Shown: in pieces, positions 7,826 through 16,607 of the stretch
How the letters are laid out: every line of letters begins with the position of its first letter
Numbering within the stretch: the stretch's first letter is position 1
Source of the DNA: Streptomyces umbrinus
Lineage (GTDB): Bacteria; Actinomycetota; Actinomycetes; Streptomycetales; Streptomycetaceae
Assembly (NCBI RefSeq): GCF_030817415.1
Contig: NZ_JAUSZI010000002.1
Span: forward strand, 2,852,001 to 2,916,000
Direction: 5' to 3'
DNA: 64,000 nucleotides
Translations under genes and position numbers: made by a program
Notes under the pieces: generated by a model
Told to the model about the DNA's origin: nothing
The model's input: only the letters and a program-made list of their open reading frames with translations
The model's database searches: none

Positions 7826-8852
7826 GGGCACTCCTCGATCCGGGCCCTGCGGCCCGGCTCCGGGCGGTGCCCTCGGGACCGCCGGCCAGCGTCATGATCG
7901 ATTCCAGCAGCGAGGCCTGGCGGACCGCGGCGACGGAGTACGACTCGTGGGCCATCGGATCGGCGCAGGCCTCGGCGAAGGCGGTCACCGCGCCGAGGAA
8001 CTGGTCGGCGGCCGGCAGCACCCGCTCCTCGCGGCGGTCCGCCCGGTGCAGCCGCAGCACGGGCCGTGTCCTGGGTGGCGGGGTGAAGGCCCAGTCCACC
8101 TCGATACGGCCCTCGCTCCCCCAGATCGCGTAGGTGTTGCGGTAGGCGTGGTCCAGGCCGAAGTCGCACTGGGCGGTGACGCCCGCGCCGTCGGCGAGCA
8201 GCACCGAGCCCGCCGTGTCCACGCCGCCGTCCTCCTCGAACCGCAGCCGGGCGCCGAGGACTTCGATGTCAGCGCCGAGGAAGAGCTGGGCGGCGCGGAC
8301 GGGGTAGCAGCCGGTCTCGCGCAAGGCTCCGCCCGCCAGTTCACGGCTGTAGCGGATGAGCCCTGGATCGGCCCGCGGGATGCCGAAGGAGCCGCTGAAC
8401 ACCCTGGGCGTCCCGATGACGCCGTCGGCGACCAATTCGCGGACCCGCTCGTGCTGGGTGTGCTGGAGGAAGGCGAAGTTCTCCATGAACGCCAGTCCCC
8501 GCTCACGCGCCGTTCGGGCCAGGTCAGTGGCCGCGGCGGCGCTCACCGTGAGCGACTTCTCCACCAGGACGTGCTTGCCGGCCCGCAGGGCCGCGTCTGC
8601 CCACTTCTCGTGCAGGGCGTTCGGCACCGGGATGTAGACGGCCCGAACGTCCGCACGCTCCAGGAGCCGCTCGTAGCCGGTCACGGCCTCGCAGCCGAAC
8701 CGGTCCGCGAACGCCCGCGCCTTGTCGGAAGTACGGCTGGCCACGGCCACCAGGCGCACCAGCGGACAGCGGCGCAGGGCCGGCACGGTGCGGCGCCAGG
8801 CGATGTCGGCCGCACCCAGGACGCCGATGCCGATCGGTTCGGCGTCAGCCAC
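7812..8852 (-). CDS. Gfo/Idh/MocA NDP-hexose C3-ketoreductase (KijD10-like)
   Basis: 346-residue NAD(P)-dependent oxidoreductase. The N-terminal Rossmann motif GIGVLGAADIAWRRTVPAL closely resembles KijD10, the enzyme that reduces the C3 keto group of dTDP-3,4-diketo-2,6-dideoxyglucose. The family EKP motif appears as EKSL (HVLVEKSLTV), retaining the catalytic Lys, and the conserved Tyr is in RETGCYPVRAAQLFLGAD. It should therefore act in 2,6-dideoxy sugar synthesis. The partner 2,3-dehydratase that generates the diketo sugar is not in the window. The GTG at 8850-8852 is chosen because the family N-terminus begins right after it and GGGGG precedes it; a longer frame upstream has no similarity. 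Cotranscribed with GT2. A relic of its N-terminal part lies at 62019-62100. Confidence 0.85.
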   Translation of the reverse strand: MADAEPIGIGVLGAADIAWRRTVPALRRCPLVRLVAVASRTSDKARAFADRFGCEAVTGYERLLERADVRAVYIPVPNALHEKWADAALRAGKHVLVEKSLTVSAAAATDLARTARERGLAFMENFAFLQHTQHERVRELVADGVIGTPRVFSGSFGIPRADPGLIRYSRELAGGALRETGCYPVRAAQLFLGADIEVLGARLRFEEDGGVDTAGSVLLADGAGVTAQCDFGLDHAYRNTYAIWGSEGRIEVDWAFTPPPRTRPVLRLHRADRREERVLPAADQFLGAVTAFAEACADPMAHESYSVAAVRQASLLESIMTLAGGPEGTARSRAAGPGSRSAHVPA

Positions 8853-9182
8853 GGCGGCCCCCGTGTTCCGTTGTCGGGGTGCGGGTCGTCGGAGAGCTGC
8901 GTGACGTGCGTGCGATGTGCGGCATCGGCTGCATGGGGTCCCCCACCACTGAAGTCCAGGGGCCGGCCACTGCAGACCGGCCTCAGCGGATCCCATATGT
9001 CTCACATCGATTCCGGCCACGGCCGAAGGGCACCCGGAGTCTGCGATTTTCCCCAGACTGCGCCCGGAGAGCGTCACGACCTCTCTGGTCGTCACCGCGA
9101 TGGGGCAGGATCGCGGCGTTACCCGTGCCCGGCCCGCAGAGCGGCCGCGCCGTCGACGACACACCATCGACAGGGGTGTTCC
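8853..9182. other. 330 bp divergent intergenic region
   Basis: Contains the promoters for the leftward ketoreductase/GT2 operon and the rightward GT3. A GGGGTCCCC palindrome sits near 8936 and a weak PimM-like site at 9041-9056. No convincing ORF or RNA gene was seen. Confidence 0.6.
9041..9056. promoter_or_regulatory. Degenerate PAS-LuxR operator-like site upstream of GT3
   Basis: CTGCGATTTTCCCCAG agrees with CTVGGGAWWTCCCBAG at 13 of 16 positions; the right half is intact and the left half degenerate. It lies 127 bp upstream of the GT3 start. Supportive only in combination with the better sites at 4839 and 22155. Confidence 0.35.
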
Positions 9183-10403
9183 ATGCGCGTGCTGTTCTCC
9201 GTGTCCTCCTGGCCGACGCACTACGCCTCGATGGTGCCGCTGGGCTGGGCGCTGCGGGCGAGCGGACACGAGGTGCGGGTGTTGTGCGCGCCCTCGCAGA
9301 CGGACTCGGTGACCCGGGCGGGCCTGCAGCCGGTGCCGGTTCTGGACGGCATGGACGTCGCCGTGCACAACCGGATGTCGTACGTGCGGGAGGCGCTGAG
9401 CGGGAACTGGCCGTATCCGTGGCTGCCGCTGCACCCGGTCACCGGCGCGGTGATGTCCGCGCTCGGCGACTTCGACTTCGCGGACTACCGGCGCACGACC
9501 GAGCCGGAGTACGCGCGCCGCGCCGCGCAGGGGCACGACCGGGCGGTGTGGTTCGCCCGCCGCTGGCGGCCGGACCTCGTCGTGCACGACCCGGTGAGCA
9601 CGGAAGGGCCGCTCGCCGCCCGCGACCTCGGGGTGCCGGCCGTGCTCGCCCTGTGGGGCCCGGTCGGCACGCACGAGGCCGACGGCCCGGACATCCTGGC
9701 CGAGGAGGTGAGCGGGTCCTTCGAGCGGTACGGTCACGGTCCGTTCGGGGCCGACTCGATCGAGTACGTCATCGACCCCTGCCCCGGCGCGCTGGAGCCG
9801 CCGGTGAAGGCTTCCCGGCTTCCGGTGCGGTTCGTCCCGTACAACGGGGGCGGCATCGCGCCGGACTGGCTCGACGAGCCGGCACGCGGCGCGCGGATCG
9901 CGGTGACCTGGTCGACGGCGCTCACCTCGATGTCGGGCGCCGACTCGTACCTGCTGCCCCGCATCGTCGCGGCACTGGCCGGTCTGGACGCCGAGGTGGT
10001 GCTCACCGGGACCCCGGACGACGTGGCCGCGCTCGGGGAGGTGCCCCCGTCGGTGCGGGTGCTGGAGAACTGCCCGCTGAGCGCGCTGCTCGCGCACAGT
10101 GATCTCGTCCTGCACCACGGCGGGGCGGGCAGCACCATGACCGCGCTCGCCGCGGGGGTGCCCCAGCTGGCCGTCACCTTCGCCTCCGAGCAGGCCCGGG
10201 TCGCCGAGCGGATGAGCGAGGCGGGCGCCGGACGGCAGCTGCCCGGGCACCTCGCCACGCGGGAGGCGATCCGGTCGGCGGTCGAGGAGCTGCTGGACCG
10301 GCCCGGCCACCTGCGGGCCGCCTGGCGGTTGCGCGAGGACAACCTGCGGCGGCCCACCCCGGTACGGCTGGTGGAGCGGCTGGTGCGGCTGACCCGGGGC
10401 TGA
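9183..10403 (+). CDS. DesVII/EryCIII-type glycosyltransferase (GT3)
   Basis: 406-residue GT-B enzyme of the antibiotic deoxysugar transferase type that begins MRVLFSVSSWPTHYASMVPL. It contains the acceptor-side PFVPYNGGG-like motif (RFVPYNGGGIAPDWL at about residues 217-231) and the donor-binding signature HHGGAGSTMTALAAGVPQL at about 316-334. DesVII-type enzymes normally transfer amino- or neutral deoxysugars to macrolactones, and some need a P450-like activator; no such activator is encoded in the window. AGGGG precedes the ATG at good spacing. It converges on the 3-dehydratase with only 21 bp between stops, where a short GCCGCCGGCGGC palindrome may terminate both. Confidence 0.88.
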   Translation: MRVLFSVSSWPTHYASMVPLGWALRASGHEVRVLCAPSQTDSVTRAGLQPVPVLDGMDVAVHNRMSYVREALSGNWPYPWLPLHPVTGAVMSALGDFDFADYRRTTEPEYARRAAQGHDRAVWFARRWRPDLVVHDPVSTEGPLAARDLGVPAVLALWGPVGTHEADGPDILAEEVSGSFERYGHGPFGADSIEYVIDPCPGALEPPVKASRLPVRFVPYNGGGIAPDWLDEPARGARIAVTWSTALTSMSGADSYLLPRIVAALAGLDAEVVLTGTPDDVAALGEVPPSVRVLENCPLSALLAHSDLVLHHGGAGSTMTALAAGVPQLAVTFASEQARVAERMSEAGAGRQLPGHLATREAIRSAVEELLDRPGHLRAAWRLREDNLRRPTPVRLVERLVRLTRG

Positions 10404-10424
10404 CCCGGGCCCGCCGCCGGCGGC

Positions 10425-11735
10425 TCAGCTGTGCTTCTCGACGAACTCCCGGACGGACGCGATCATGTAGTCGGTCATCTCGCTGGTGATGCCCGGATAC
10501 ACGCCGAGCCAGAACGTCCGCTCCGTGATGATGTCGCTGTTGGCCAGCTCGCCGCTGACCCGGTGGTCCACGCCGCGGTACGCGGGGTGCCTGAGGAGGT
10601 TGCCGGCGAACAGCAGCCGGGTGCCGATGCGGCGCTCGGTGAGGAAGTCCACCAGTTCGGGGCGGCTGAAGGGGGCGTCCTCGGTCAGCGTGATGACGAA
10701 GCCGAACCAGCTCGGGTCACTGCCAGGCGTGGCCTCGGGCAGCAACAGGCCGGGGACCCCGTCAAGCCCCTCCCGCAGCCGCCGCCAGTTGCGCTTGCGG
10801 GCGTCGACGAAGTCGGAGAGCTTGGCGAGCTGGCTCAGGCCGAGCGCCGCCTGGATGTCCGTCGCCTTCAGGTTGTAACCGACGTGCGAAAAAATGTACT
10901 TGTGGTCGTAGCCGTGCGGCAGATCACCCATCTGGTAGTTGAAGCGCTTGAGGCACTTGTTGTCCTCGCCGGGCTCGCACCAGCAGTCGCGTCCCCAGTC
11001 CCGCATCGACTCGGTGATCCGCGCCAGCTCCAGGGTGTTGGACAGTACGCAGCCGCCCTCGCCCATGGTGAGGTGGTGGGCCGGATAGAAGCTCACCGTC
11101 GAGTAGTCGCCGAACGTGCCGGTGTTGCGCCCCTGGTAGGTGGACAGGACCGCATCGCAGTTGTCCTCGACGAGGAACAGGTCGCGGTCCTTCGCCAACT
11201 CGGCGACCTCGGCGGCCTGGAACGGGTTGCCGAGGGTGTGGGCCATCATGATGGCCTTGGTGCGCGGACCGATCGCCGCCTCGATCCGCTCGATCGTCGT
11301 GTTGTACGTACAGAGGTCCACGTCGACGAAGACCGGCACCAGTCCGCACTGGATGATCGGGTTGACGGTGGTCGGGAAGCCCGCCGCCACGGTGATGACC
11401 TCGTCGCCGGGGCGCAGCCGGCGGTCCTCCAGTTCCGGCACGGTGAGTGAAGAGAGCGCCAGCAGGTTGGCGGACGATCCCGAGTTGGTCAGATGCGCCT
11501 TGCGGACACCGATCGTCTTCGCGAACAGCCGCTCGAAGCGCAGCGCGGCGGCGCCGGAGGCGATGCGCAACCGCAGAGCCTGCTCCACCAGCGCGGCGCG
11601 GTCGTCCTCGTCGAGGACCGCGCCTGAGGGCAGGATCGGCGTGATGCCGGGCACGAAGTCCTGCCCGGAGGCCTCCCGGTCCCGGTGGAGTTTCCGCGTC
11701 TGCTCGATGATGGACTGCACGTCCGTATCAGCCAT
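10425..11735 (-). CDS. NDP-4-keto-6-deoxyhexose 3-dehydratase (E1/RfbH type)
   Basis: 436-residue PMP-dependent, iron-sulfur dehydratase of the aspartate-aminotransferase fold that removes the C3 hydroxyl of NDP-4-keto-6-deoxyglucose on the way to 3,6-dideoxy or 2,3,6-trideoxy sugars. The usual PLP Lys is replaced by His in [14 protein letters not shown], the diagnostic change of the E1 family. The [2Fe-2S] cysteines are present: one in VEDNCDAV and the CxCx7C group in [16 protein letters not shown]. Length and domains are complete. A reductase partner (E3-like) is not in the window. The ATG at 11733-11735 overlaps the end of the upstream ketoreductase by 8 bp, indicating translational coupling. 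Points to a rhodinose-, amicetose- or related deoxysugar pathway. Confidence 0.93.
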   Translation of the reverse strand: MADTDVQSIIEQTRKLHRDREASGQDFVPGITPILPSGAVLDEDDRAALVEQALRLRIASGAAALRFERLFAKTIGVRKAHLTNSGSSANLLALSSLTVPELEDRRLRPGDEVITVAAGFPTTVNPIIQCGLVPVFVDVDLCTYNTTIERIEAAIGPRTKAIMMAHTLGNPFQAAEVAELAKDRDLFLVEDNCDAVLSTYQGRNTGTFGDYSTVSFYPAHHLTMGEGGCVLSNTLELARITESMRDWGRDCWCEPGEDNKCLKRFNYQMGDLPHGYDHKYIFSHVGYNLKATDIQAALGLSQLAKLSDFVDARKRNWRRLREGLDGVPGLLLPEATPGSDPSWFGFVITLTEDAPFSRPELVDFLTERRIGTRLLFAGNLLRHPAYRGVDHRVSGELANSDIITERTFWLGVYPGITSEMTDYMIASVREFVEKHS

Positions 11736-12732
11736 GAATGCTCTCTCCGTCCACTGCGAAAGTCGAGGGTGATGCCGTGGTGCCGTGCCCGACGCTGTCC
11801 CACAGGGCTTGGAGCGCGTCCGGGAGAGTGCGGGCCGGAACCCAGCCGAGTTCCCGGCGTGCCAGGCCGATGTCCAGGGGCTGTTCACCGATCCCGGCGT
11901 CGCGGCGCACGGCGGGTGCGGGGCTGCGTACGACCGTGGCGGCGGCCGCGTTCGATCCGGCGATCCGGATCAGCGCGTCCACCGCGTCGGTGAGGCGGAC
12001 GCCGACACCCGAGCCGATGTTGACCACGGGCGGGACCCGGTAGGCACGCACTGCGCTCAGCACGGCCCTGGCCACGTCCCTGACGTCGACGACGTCCCGC
12101 ACACCGCTGATCAGCGGCAGCCGCAACTCGCTGGGCCGCTCGGCGAGTTGGTGGGCGATGCCGCCGAGCAAGCTGTGCCGGGAGGCGAACGGCCCGACCG
12201 CGACGGCGATCCGCAGCACGACGGCGTCGACTCGTCCCGAGGCGACGGCCGCGGTAACGATCCGCGTGCCGGCGAGTTTGGTCTGCGCGTACCGGCTGGC
12301 CGGGCGGCCCGGCAGCGTCTCGGCCAGTCGCGGCTGCCCGGGATGGGCGCCGTACTCGTACGCCGAACCGATGTGCACCAGACGGACGGGTTCCGGCAGC
12401 GCGGACACGGCGCCGACCAGCCGCTCGACGAGGGTCACGTTGCCGTCGGCGAGTTCATCGTCGGTGACGTTCCACAGGGCGCCCGCCGCGTTCACCACCG
12501 TGCCGGGCCGCAGGGCGGCGAGTTCGGCGGCGAGGGAGCCGGGGTCGGTGCGGACAACGTCGAGGGGTACGGCCCGGCATCCGGCCGGCAGGTCGCGGCT
12601 CTGTGTTCGGCGCACCACGGCGACCACGGGCCAGCCGGCGGTGCGCAGCGCGGCGCACACGGCGCGGCCGACGAAGCCGCCGGCGCCGAGCACCACGGCG
12701 GCCGGCCGGACTGCGGAACCAACTGGGTCCAT
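11728..12732 (-). CDS. NDP-hexose 4-ketoreductase (SDR family)
   Basis: 334-residue extended short-chain dehydrogenase. The Rossmann motif [17 protein letters not shown] is near the N-terminus, and the catalytic Ser-Tyr-Lys site is seen as HIGSAYEYG followed by [10 protein letters not shown] (YxxxK). The family reduces C4 of NDP-4-keto-deoxyhexoses as the last step before glycosyl transfer. AGGAG lies 8 bp before the ATG at 12730-12732, which fixes the start; a longer frame to 12801 has no support. First gene of a two-gene operon with the 3-dehydratase. The stereochemical outcome cannot be read from sequence. Confidence 0.87.
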   Translation of the reverse strand: MDPVGSAVRPAAVVLGAGGFVGRAVCAALRTAGWPVVAVVRRTQSRDLPAGCRAVPLDVVRTDPGSLAAELAALRPGTVVNAAGALWNVTDDELADGNVTLVERLVGAVSALPEPVRLVHIGSAYEYGAHPGQPRLAETLPGRPASRYAQTKLAGTRIVTAAVASGRVDAVVLRIAVAVGPFASRHSLLGGIAHQLAERPSELRLPLISGVRDVVDVRDVARAVLSAVRAYRVPPVVNIGSGVGVRLTDAVDALIRIAGSNAAAATVVRSPAPAVRRDAGIGEQPLDIGLARRELGWVPARTLPDALQALWDSVGHGTTASPSTFAVDGESIHG

Positions 12733-12855
12733 GGGCGAAGCTCCTGGGTCATCTGGCCGAGCGGGGCGAAAGCCCGTCCGGGCGGTCACCTGTGCCGCCA
12801 CTATTCACGCGAGCCGGAGACGCGCGCACCCGCGGACGGGCCCTGGGCCAGAACT

Positions 12856-12871
12856 CTGGGTGTTTCCCCCG
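12856..12871. promoter_or_regulatory. Relic promoter element of a lost glycosyltransferase gene
   Basis: CTGGGTGTTTCCCCCG agrees with the PimM-type consensus at 13 of 16 positions. Its surroundings (AACTCTG before, CCCCCGAT after) match the region upstream of GT4 at 33668-33690. It sits just before the glycosyltransferase debris at 12904, so promoter and gene start seem to have been copied together. Confidence 0.4.
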
Positions 12872-12903
12872 ATCCTCGGCGCCGTCGCCCGGTGGACTGG
12901 TGA

Positions 12904-13072
12904 CCATGTCGCCAAGGGCGCGATCCTCGAGGCGCCGGCGGAGTTCGACGCAGAGGTGGTCGCGGCACTGCTGCACGCGCGGGTACGCGAGCGCGCTGGT
13001 GTACGGAGTCCCGCAGCTCGCCGTCACCACGCCGGTGGCCGACCAGCTCCACCGCGGGGCAGGCCGGGAGTG
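12904..13072 (+). pseudogene. Glycosyltransferase (DesVII-type) relic
   Basis: Two short segments in different frames match intact GT4. HVAKGAILEAPAEFDAEVVA (12904-12963) corresponds to YVSKGDILGQLAELDAEVVA of GT4, and ALVYGVPQLAVTTPVADQLH (about 12992-13051) to its ALVYGVPQLTVTTPLADQLY; between them the donor-loop region is deleted and the frame shifts. No start-to-stop frame survives. The fragment fills most of the 353 bp between the 4-ketoreductase and the response regulator, and carries a copy of the GT4 upstream element. It is a dead copy of a second DesVII-type gene rather than a coding sequence. Confidence 0.7.
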
Positions 13073-13085
13073 GCGATGCCGGGCC

Positions 13086-13742
13086 CTACGAGCCGATGAT
13101 GCCCGCGTCGTGGGCGAGGAGGCCGGCCTGGGTACGGTTGACGCAGCCCAGTTTGTCCAGCATCCGCGACACATAGCCCTTGATCGTGGCCTCGGAGAGG
13201 AACAGCCGGGCCGCGATCTGCGCGTTCGACAGGCCCACGCCGAGGCCGGCCAGGACCTGGACCTCCCGCTCGGTCAGCGAGGCGACCAGCTCGCGTGCGC
13301 GGTCGCGGGCCGAAAGACTGTCCGTCGACGCGGCGATGAGCCGACGGGCGGCTGACGGCGAGAGGACGGTGTGCCCCTGGGCAGCCGTCCGTACGAGTCC
13401 GATCAGCTCCTCCGGCGGGGTCGACTTGACCAGGAAGCCGGTCGCGCCGGCCCGCAGGGCACGCAGCACGTACTGGTCGGCGTCGAAGGTCGTCAGCACC
13501 ACGATGTTCGGCGGCTGTGCAAGCTCGTTGATGCGTTCGATCGCGGTCAGCCCGTCCATGCCCGGCATGCGCAGGTCCATCAGCACGACATCCGGGCGGT
13601 TGCGCCGGACGGCCTCGATGCCGTCCGCGCCGTCGTGGGCCACGTCGACGACCTCCAGGTCCTGGGCCGAGTCGAGAATGGTGCGCAGGAACACGCACAC
13701 CATGGGCTCGTCGTCCACCACCACTACTCGGGCCACGCTCAC
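13086..13742 (-). CDS. NarL-family response regulator
   Basis: 218-residue two-component response regulator. The receiver has the acidic pair in VVVDDEP, the phospho-acceptor Asp in VVLMDLRMPGMDG and the conserved Lys in GFLVKSTPPEEL. The C-terminal LuxR helix-turn-helix starts LTEREVQVLAGLGVGLSNAQ. It overlaps the kinase gene by 4 bp (ATGA), so the two form one operon. This kinase/regulator type commonly controls neighbouring ABC exporters, and an exporter pair lies just to the right. Confidence 0.93.
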   Translation of the reverse strand: MSVARVVVVDDEPMVCVFLRTILDSAQDLEVVDVAHDGADGIEAVRRNRPDVVLMDLRMPGMDGLTAIERINELAQPPNIVVLTTFDADQYVLRALRAGATGFLVKSTPPEELIGLVRTAAQGHTVLSPSAARRLIAASTDSLSARDRARELVASLTEREVQVLAGLGVGLSNAQIAARLFLSEATIKGYVSRMLDKLGCVNRTQAGLLAHDAGIIGS

Positions 13743-14935
13743 ACCGCCGATTCCGCGGTCGGGACGTACGCGGGCAGCGTCGCCTCGACACTGAACCCGC
13801 CGTCGGAACAGGGTCCGGCACGCAGGGTGCCGTGCACGAGCTCGATGCGCCGGCGCAGATGCGCGATACCCATGCCGGAACCAGTGCCCGCGAGGGCGCT
13901 GCTCGCTCTGCCGGTCGGGGCACTGTTGTGGACCGTGATCCGCACCTGAGCCTCGTCGTACTCCACCCGCACGGTCACCCGGGCGCCGGGCGCGTGCTTG
14001 CGGACGTTGGTCAGCGCCTCGCGCAGGACGCGGTAGGCGGTGCGCCCGACCACCGGTGAGGCGAGGGCCGGGTCGCCGTCCTCGATCAGCTCGGTCGGTG
14101 TGCCCACCGCCATCGACTCGGCGACCAGGTCGGCGAAGCCCCCCACCGAGGGCGTCTGGTCACCCTCGGGCGTGGTGCGCAGGATACCGACCAGGTCCCG
14201 CAGTTCCTCAAGGACTTGGCAGCCCGCGGCGCGCAGTTCCTCCGCCGCCTGCCGGGTCCCGTCGTCCTGCGTCGTCACCCGCAGGGCTCCGGCCTGCAGC
14301 ACCATCAGGCTCACCCGGTGCGTGACGATGTCGTGCATCTCCCCGGCGAGCCGCGCGCGTTCTTCGGCGCGGGCCTGTTCGGCGAGCAGGTGGCGCTCCC
14401 GCTCGGCTCGCTCGACCCGTTCGACGAGGGCGAAGACGATGCGCCGGCGGGCGTCGAAGTACAGTGCCAGCAGCGGCCCGACCGCGGTGCGCAGCAGCCC
14501 GATCGTCATGACGGTGACCGACGGCTCCCAGGGCCGCATGATGACGAGGGTGAAGGCGGCGAGCACGAGGAACGCCGTGCGGCGGTTCTGTTGGTAGAAG
14601 AACGGGCCGTAGGCGGCCACCAGGGTCGCGTACGGGGCCCACACGTTGGTGTCATGGGCGGGCGTCAGCACGCCGGCCGGTGAGATCAGCAGCGTCAGGG
14701 CGACCGTGAACGCGCCGAACACGCCGACGACGGTGAGCGGGGCGACGCGGCGGAAGGCCAGCGAGGCGCAGGCGAGCGCCTGCACACCCAGCATGACCCA
14801 GGCGAGGGTGTCCGGACGGTCCGGCCACCAGCTGGCGCCGATCAGCGTGGTGCCGGTGTCGAGCAGCGCGAAGCCGGCCGCGATCGCCACGTCCACGGCC
14901 ACCCAGTGCCGGCGGTGCCACGGTCCGTCAGTCAT
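13739..14935 (-). CDS. Sensor histidine kinase (HisKA_3 type), membrane-bound
   Basis: 398-residue sensor kinase. The N-terminal 170 residues form five or six hydrophobic segments with no large extracellular domain, as in intramembrane-sensing (DesK-like) kinases. A coiled linker leads to the phospho-accepting His in ERARLAGEMHDIVTHRVSLM. The HATPase domain shows an N-box-like ALTNVRKHAPGARVTV and a G-box near GTGSGMGIAHLRRR. It is the first gene of the operon with the response regulator. It diverges from yceI across 178 bp that must hold promoters in both directions. Sensing of the cluster product or of membrane stress is inferred. Confidence 0.92.
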   Translation of the reverse strand: MTDGPWHRRHWVAVDVAIAAGFALLDTGTTLIGASWWPDRPDTLAWVMLGVQALACASLAFRRVAPLTVVGVFGAFTVALTLLISPAGVLTPAHDTNVWAPYATLVAAYGPFFYQQNRRTAFLVLAAFTLVIMRPWEPSVTVMTIGLLRTAVGPLLALYFDARRRIVFALVERVERAERERHLLAEQARAEERARLAGEMHDIVTHRVSLMVLQAGALRVTTQDDGTRQAAEELRAAGCQVLEELRDLVGILRTTPEGDQTPSVGGFADLVAESMAVGTPTELIEDGDPALASPVVGRTAYRVLREALTNVRKHAPGARVTVRVEYDEAQVRITVHNSAPTGRASSALAGTGSGMGIAHLRRRIELVHGTLRAGPCSDGGFSVEATLPAYVPTAESAV

Positions 14936-15113
14936 GACGCTTACCGTAGGCCATCCGCGCTACCACCCCGCCCGCGTTGTGATCATCCGGTACCTCCGCC
15001 TCGTGCGGACCCTACGAAAGTCGCATGCGGCCCGCGACGACCAGCCGTTCGTCGCTCCGGGAACCGACCGCTCGCCCTGCCGCGCGACGGGCCGGCTGCC
15101 GTGGAATGAGGGC

Positions 15114-15629
15114 ATGGATGCAACAGGCAACCCCACCACGACGACTCCCCGGCTCGGTCGCTACACGATCGACACAAAGAGCTCGTCCATCTCGTTCAAG
15201 GGCAGACACCTCTTCGGCCTCAGGCCCGTGCACGGAACGTTCGCGATCCGGGGCGGCACGGTCGACGTGGCCGAGCCGCTGTCGGAGTCGCGTCTGCGCG
15301 TGGAGATCGACGCAGCGAGCTTCAGCACCGGCAACGACCAGCGGGACGGCGACGTACGGTCGGCGAAGTTCCTGGACACCGACCGGAACCCGCTGATCAC
15401 GTTCGTCTCCGAGCGGGTGGACACCACGTCCGTCTCCGGCACGCTCACCGCGTGCGGGGTCTCCCGGTCCGCGAGCCTGTCCATCGTGCACGCGCAGGTG
15501 ACCGCCAACGGGTTCACCGTCCGGGCCACCACCCGCGTCGACCGTACCGAGTTCGGTGTGACCGCGGCCCGCGGGATGGCCGGGCGCCATCTCGACCTGA
15601 CGTTGGAGGTCACGTGCGTCCACGCCTGA
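15114..15629 (+). CDS. YceI-family lipid/isoprenoid-binding-like protein
   Basis: 171-residue YceI-like protein: an extended lipocalin-type beta-barrel known in other bacteria to bind polyisoprenoids or lipophilic quinones. The sequence shows the N-terminal GRYTIDTKSSSISFKGRHLF and the core FLDTDRNPLITFVSERVD. No signal peptide is visible, so it is probably cytoplasmic. It is 36 bp upstream of the ABC exporter pair and likely in the same operon. With a menaquinone-type enzyme in the cluster, binding of a naphthoquinone or of the lipophilic product is an attractive but unproven role. A relic of its middle part lies at 62163-62263. Confidence 0.85.
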   Translation: MDATGNPTTTTPRLGRYTIDTKSSSISFKGRHLFGLRPVHGTFAIRGGTVDVAEPLSESRLRVEIDAASFSTGNDQRDGDVRSAKFLDTDRNPLITFVSERVDTTSVSGTLTACGVSRSASLSIVHAQVTANGFTVRATTRVDRTEFGVTAARGMAGRHLDLTLEVTCVHA

Positions 15630-15665
15630 CGTCGCCGTACGCGCACCGGACGGCGGGTGACCGCC

Positions 15666-16607
15666 ATGTCTAGCGCGGTCGTCGTCGAAGACCTGCACAA
15701 GACCTACGGCGCGGTGCGGGCCGTGGGCGGGGTGAGCTTCACCGTCGAGCACGGGGAGATCTTCGCGCTGCTCGGTCGCAACGGCGCCGGCAAGACCACC
15801 ACCATGGAGATCCTCGAAGGGTTCCGCACCCGGGACGGCGGGCACGTCGACGTCCTCGGCCTCGACCCGGGCGACAGGTCCACGGCACGTACCCTGCGCG
15901 AGCGGATCGGGCTCGTGCTGCAGGACATCGCGGTCGAGCCCTACCTCACCGTCCGCGAGACCATCGCCCGCAACGCGGGCTACTACCCGGCGCCGCGCGA
16001 CGTCGACGAGGTGATCGACCTGGTCGACCTCGCGGGGCAGGAGAAGAAGAAGGTCCGCACGCTCTCCGGCGGCCAGAAGCGGCGCCTGGACCTGGCGCTG
16101 GGGATGATCGGGAACCCGAGCCTGCTGTTCCTTGACGAGCCGACCACCGGATTCGATCCGAACGCGCGCCGCGGCGCCTGGCAGTTGGTGCGGACCCTGC
16201 GCGACGCGGGCACCACCATCCTGCTCACCACGCACTACATGGAGGAGGCTCAGGAGCTGGCCGACCGGGTGGCCGTGATCTCCGCCGGACAGATCGTCGC
16301 CGAGGGCACCCCCACGACCCTCGGGGGGCGTAACACCGCGCGGGCTCGGATCCGCTTCGCGCTGCCGCCCGGCAGCACGGTCACCGACTTGCCGGTGGCC
16401 GCCGAGCCGGACGAGGACGGCCTGGTCACCGTGGAGTCCGCGGAGCCGACCGGCACCCTGCACCAGCTCACCGACTGGGCGCTCAGGCGCGGCACCGTAC
16501 TCGCCGGGCTGACGGTCGACCGGCCGAGCCTGGAGGACGTCTATCTGCGCCTGACCGCCCAGGACCAGAGTGCGCCCGAACTCATGCTGGAAAGGAGCGC
16601 ATCGTGA
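15666..16607 (+). CDS. ABC transporter ATP-binding protein (DrrA-like)
   Basis: 313-residue ABC ATPase of the antibiotic export (DrrA/ABC-2) type. Walker A is GRNGAGKTTT, the Q-loop is VLQDIAVEPY, the signature is LSGGQKRRLDLAL, Walker B is LLFLDEPTTGFD and the H-loop is TTHYMEEAQ. The C-terminal about 90 residues match the usual DrrA-type extension. The ATG at 15666 is preferred over a GTG three codons upstream. The stop overlaps the permease start (GTGA), so the two are translationally coupled. Probably powers export of, and self-resistance to, the cluster product. Confidence 0.93.
   Translation: MSSAVVVEDLHKTYGAVRAVGGVSFTVEHGEIFALLGRNGAGKTTTMEILEGFRTRDGGHVDVLGLDPGDRSTARTLRERIGLVLQDIAVEPYLTVRETIARNAGYYPAPRDVDEVIDLVDLAGQEKKKVRTLSGGQKRRLDLALGMIGNPSLLFLDEPTTGFDPNARRGAWQLVRTLRDAGTTILLTTHYMEEAQELADRVAVISAGQIVAEGTPTTLGGRNTARARIRFALPPGSTVTDLPVAAEPDEDGLVTVESAEPTGTLHQLTDWALRRGTVLAGLTVDRPSLEDVYLRLTAQDQSAPELMLERSAS

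Noticed and set aside
8932..8949. GGGGTCCCC palindrome as a PAS-LuxR operator
   Set aside because: The spacing between half sites is too short for the CTVGGGAWWTCCCBAG pattern. It could bind something else, but there is no basis to say what.
7812..10310. A very long leftward open frame of 832 codons spanning the ketoreductase and the region under GT3
   Set aside because: Only the part from 8852 to 7812 matches a protein family. The rest is the antisense of GT3 and intergenic DNA, kept open by the high GC content.
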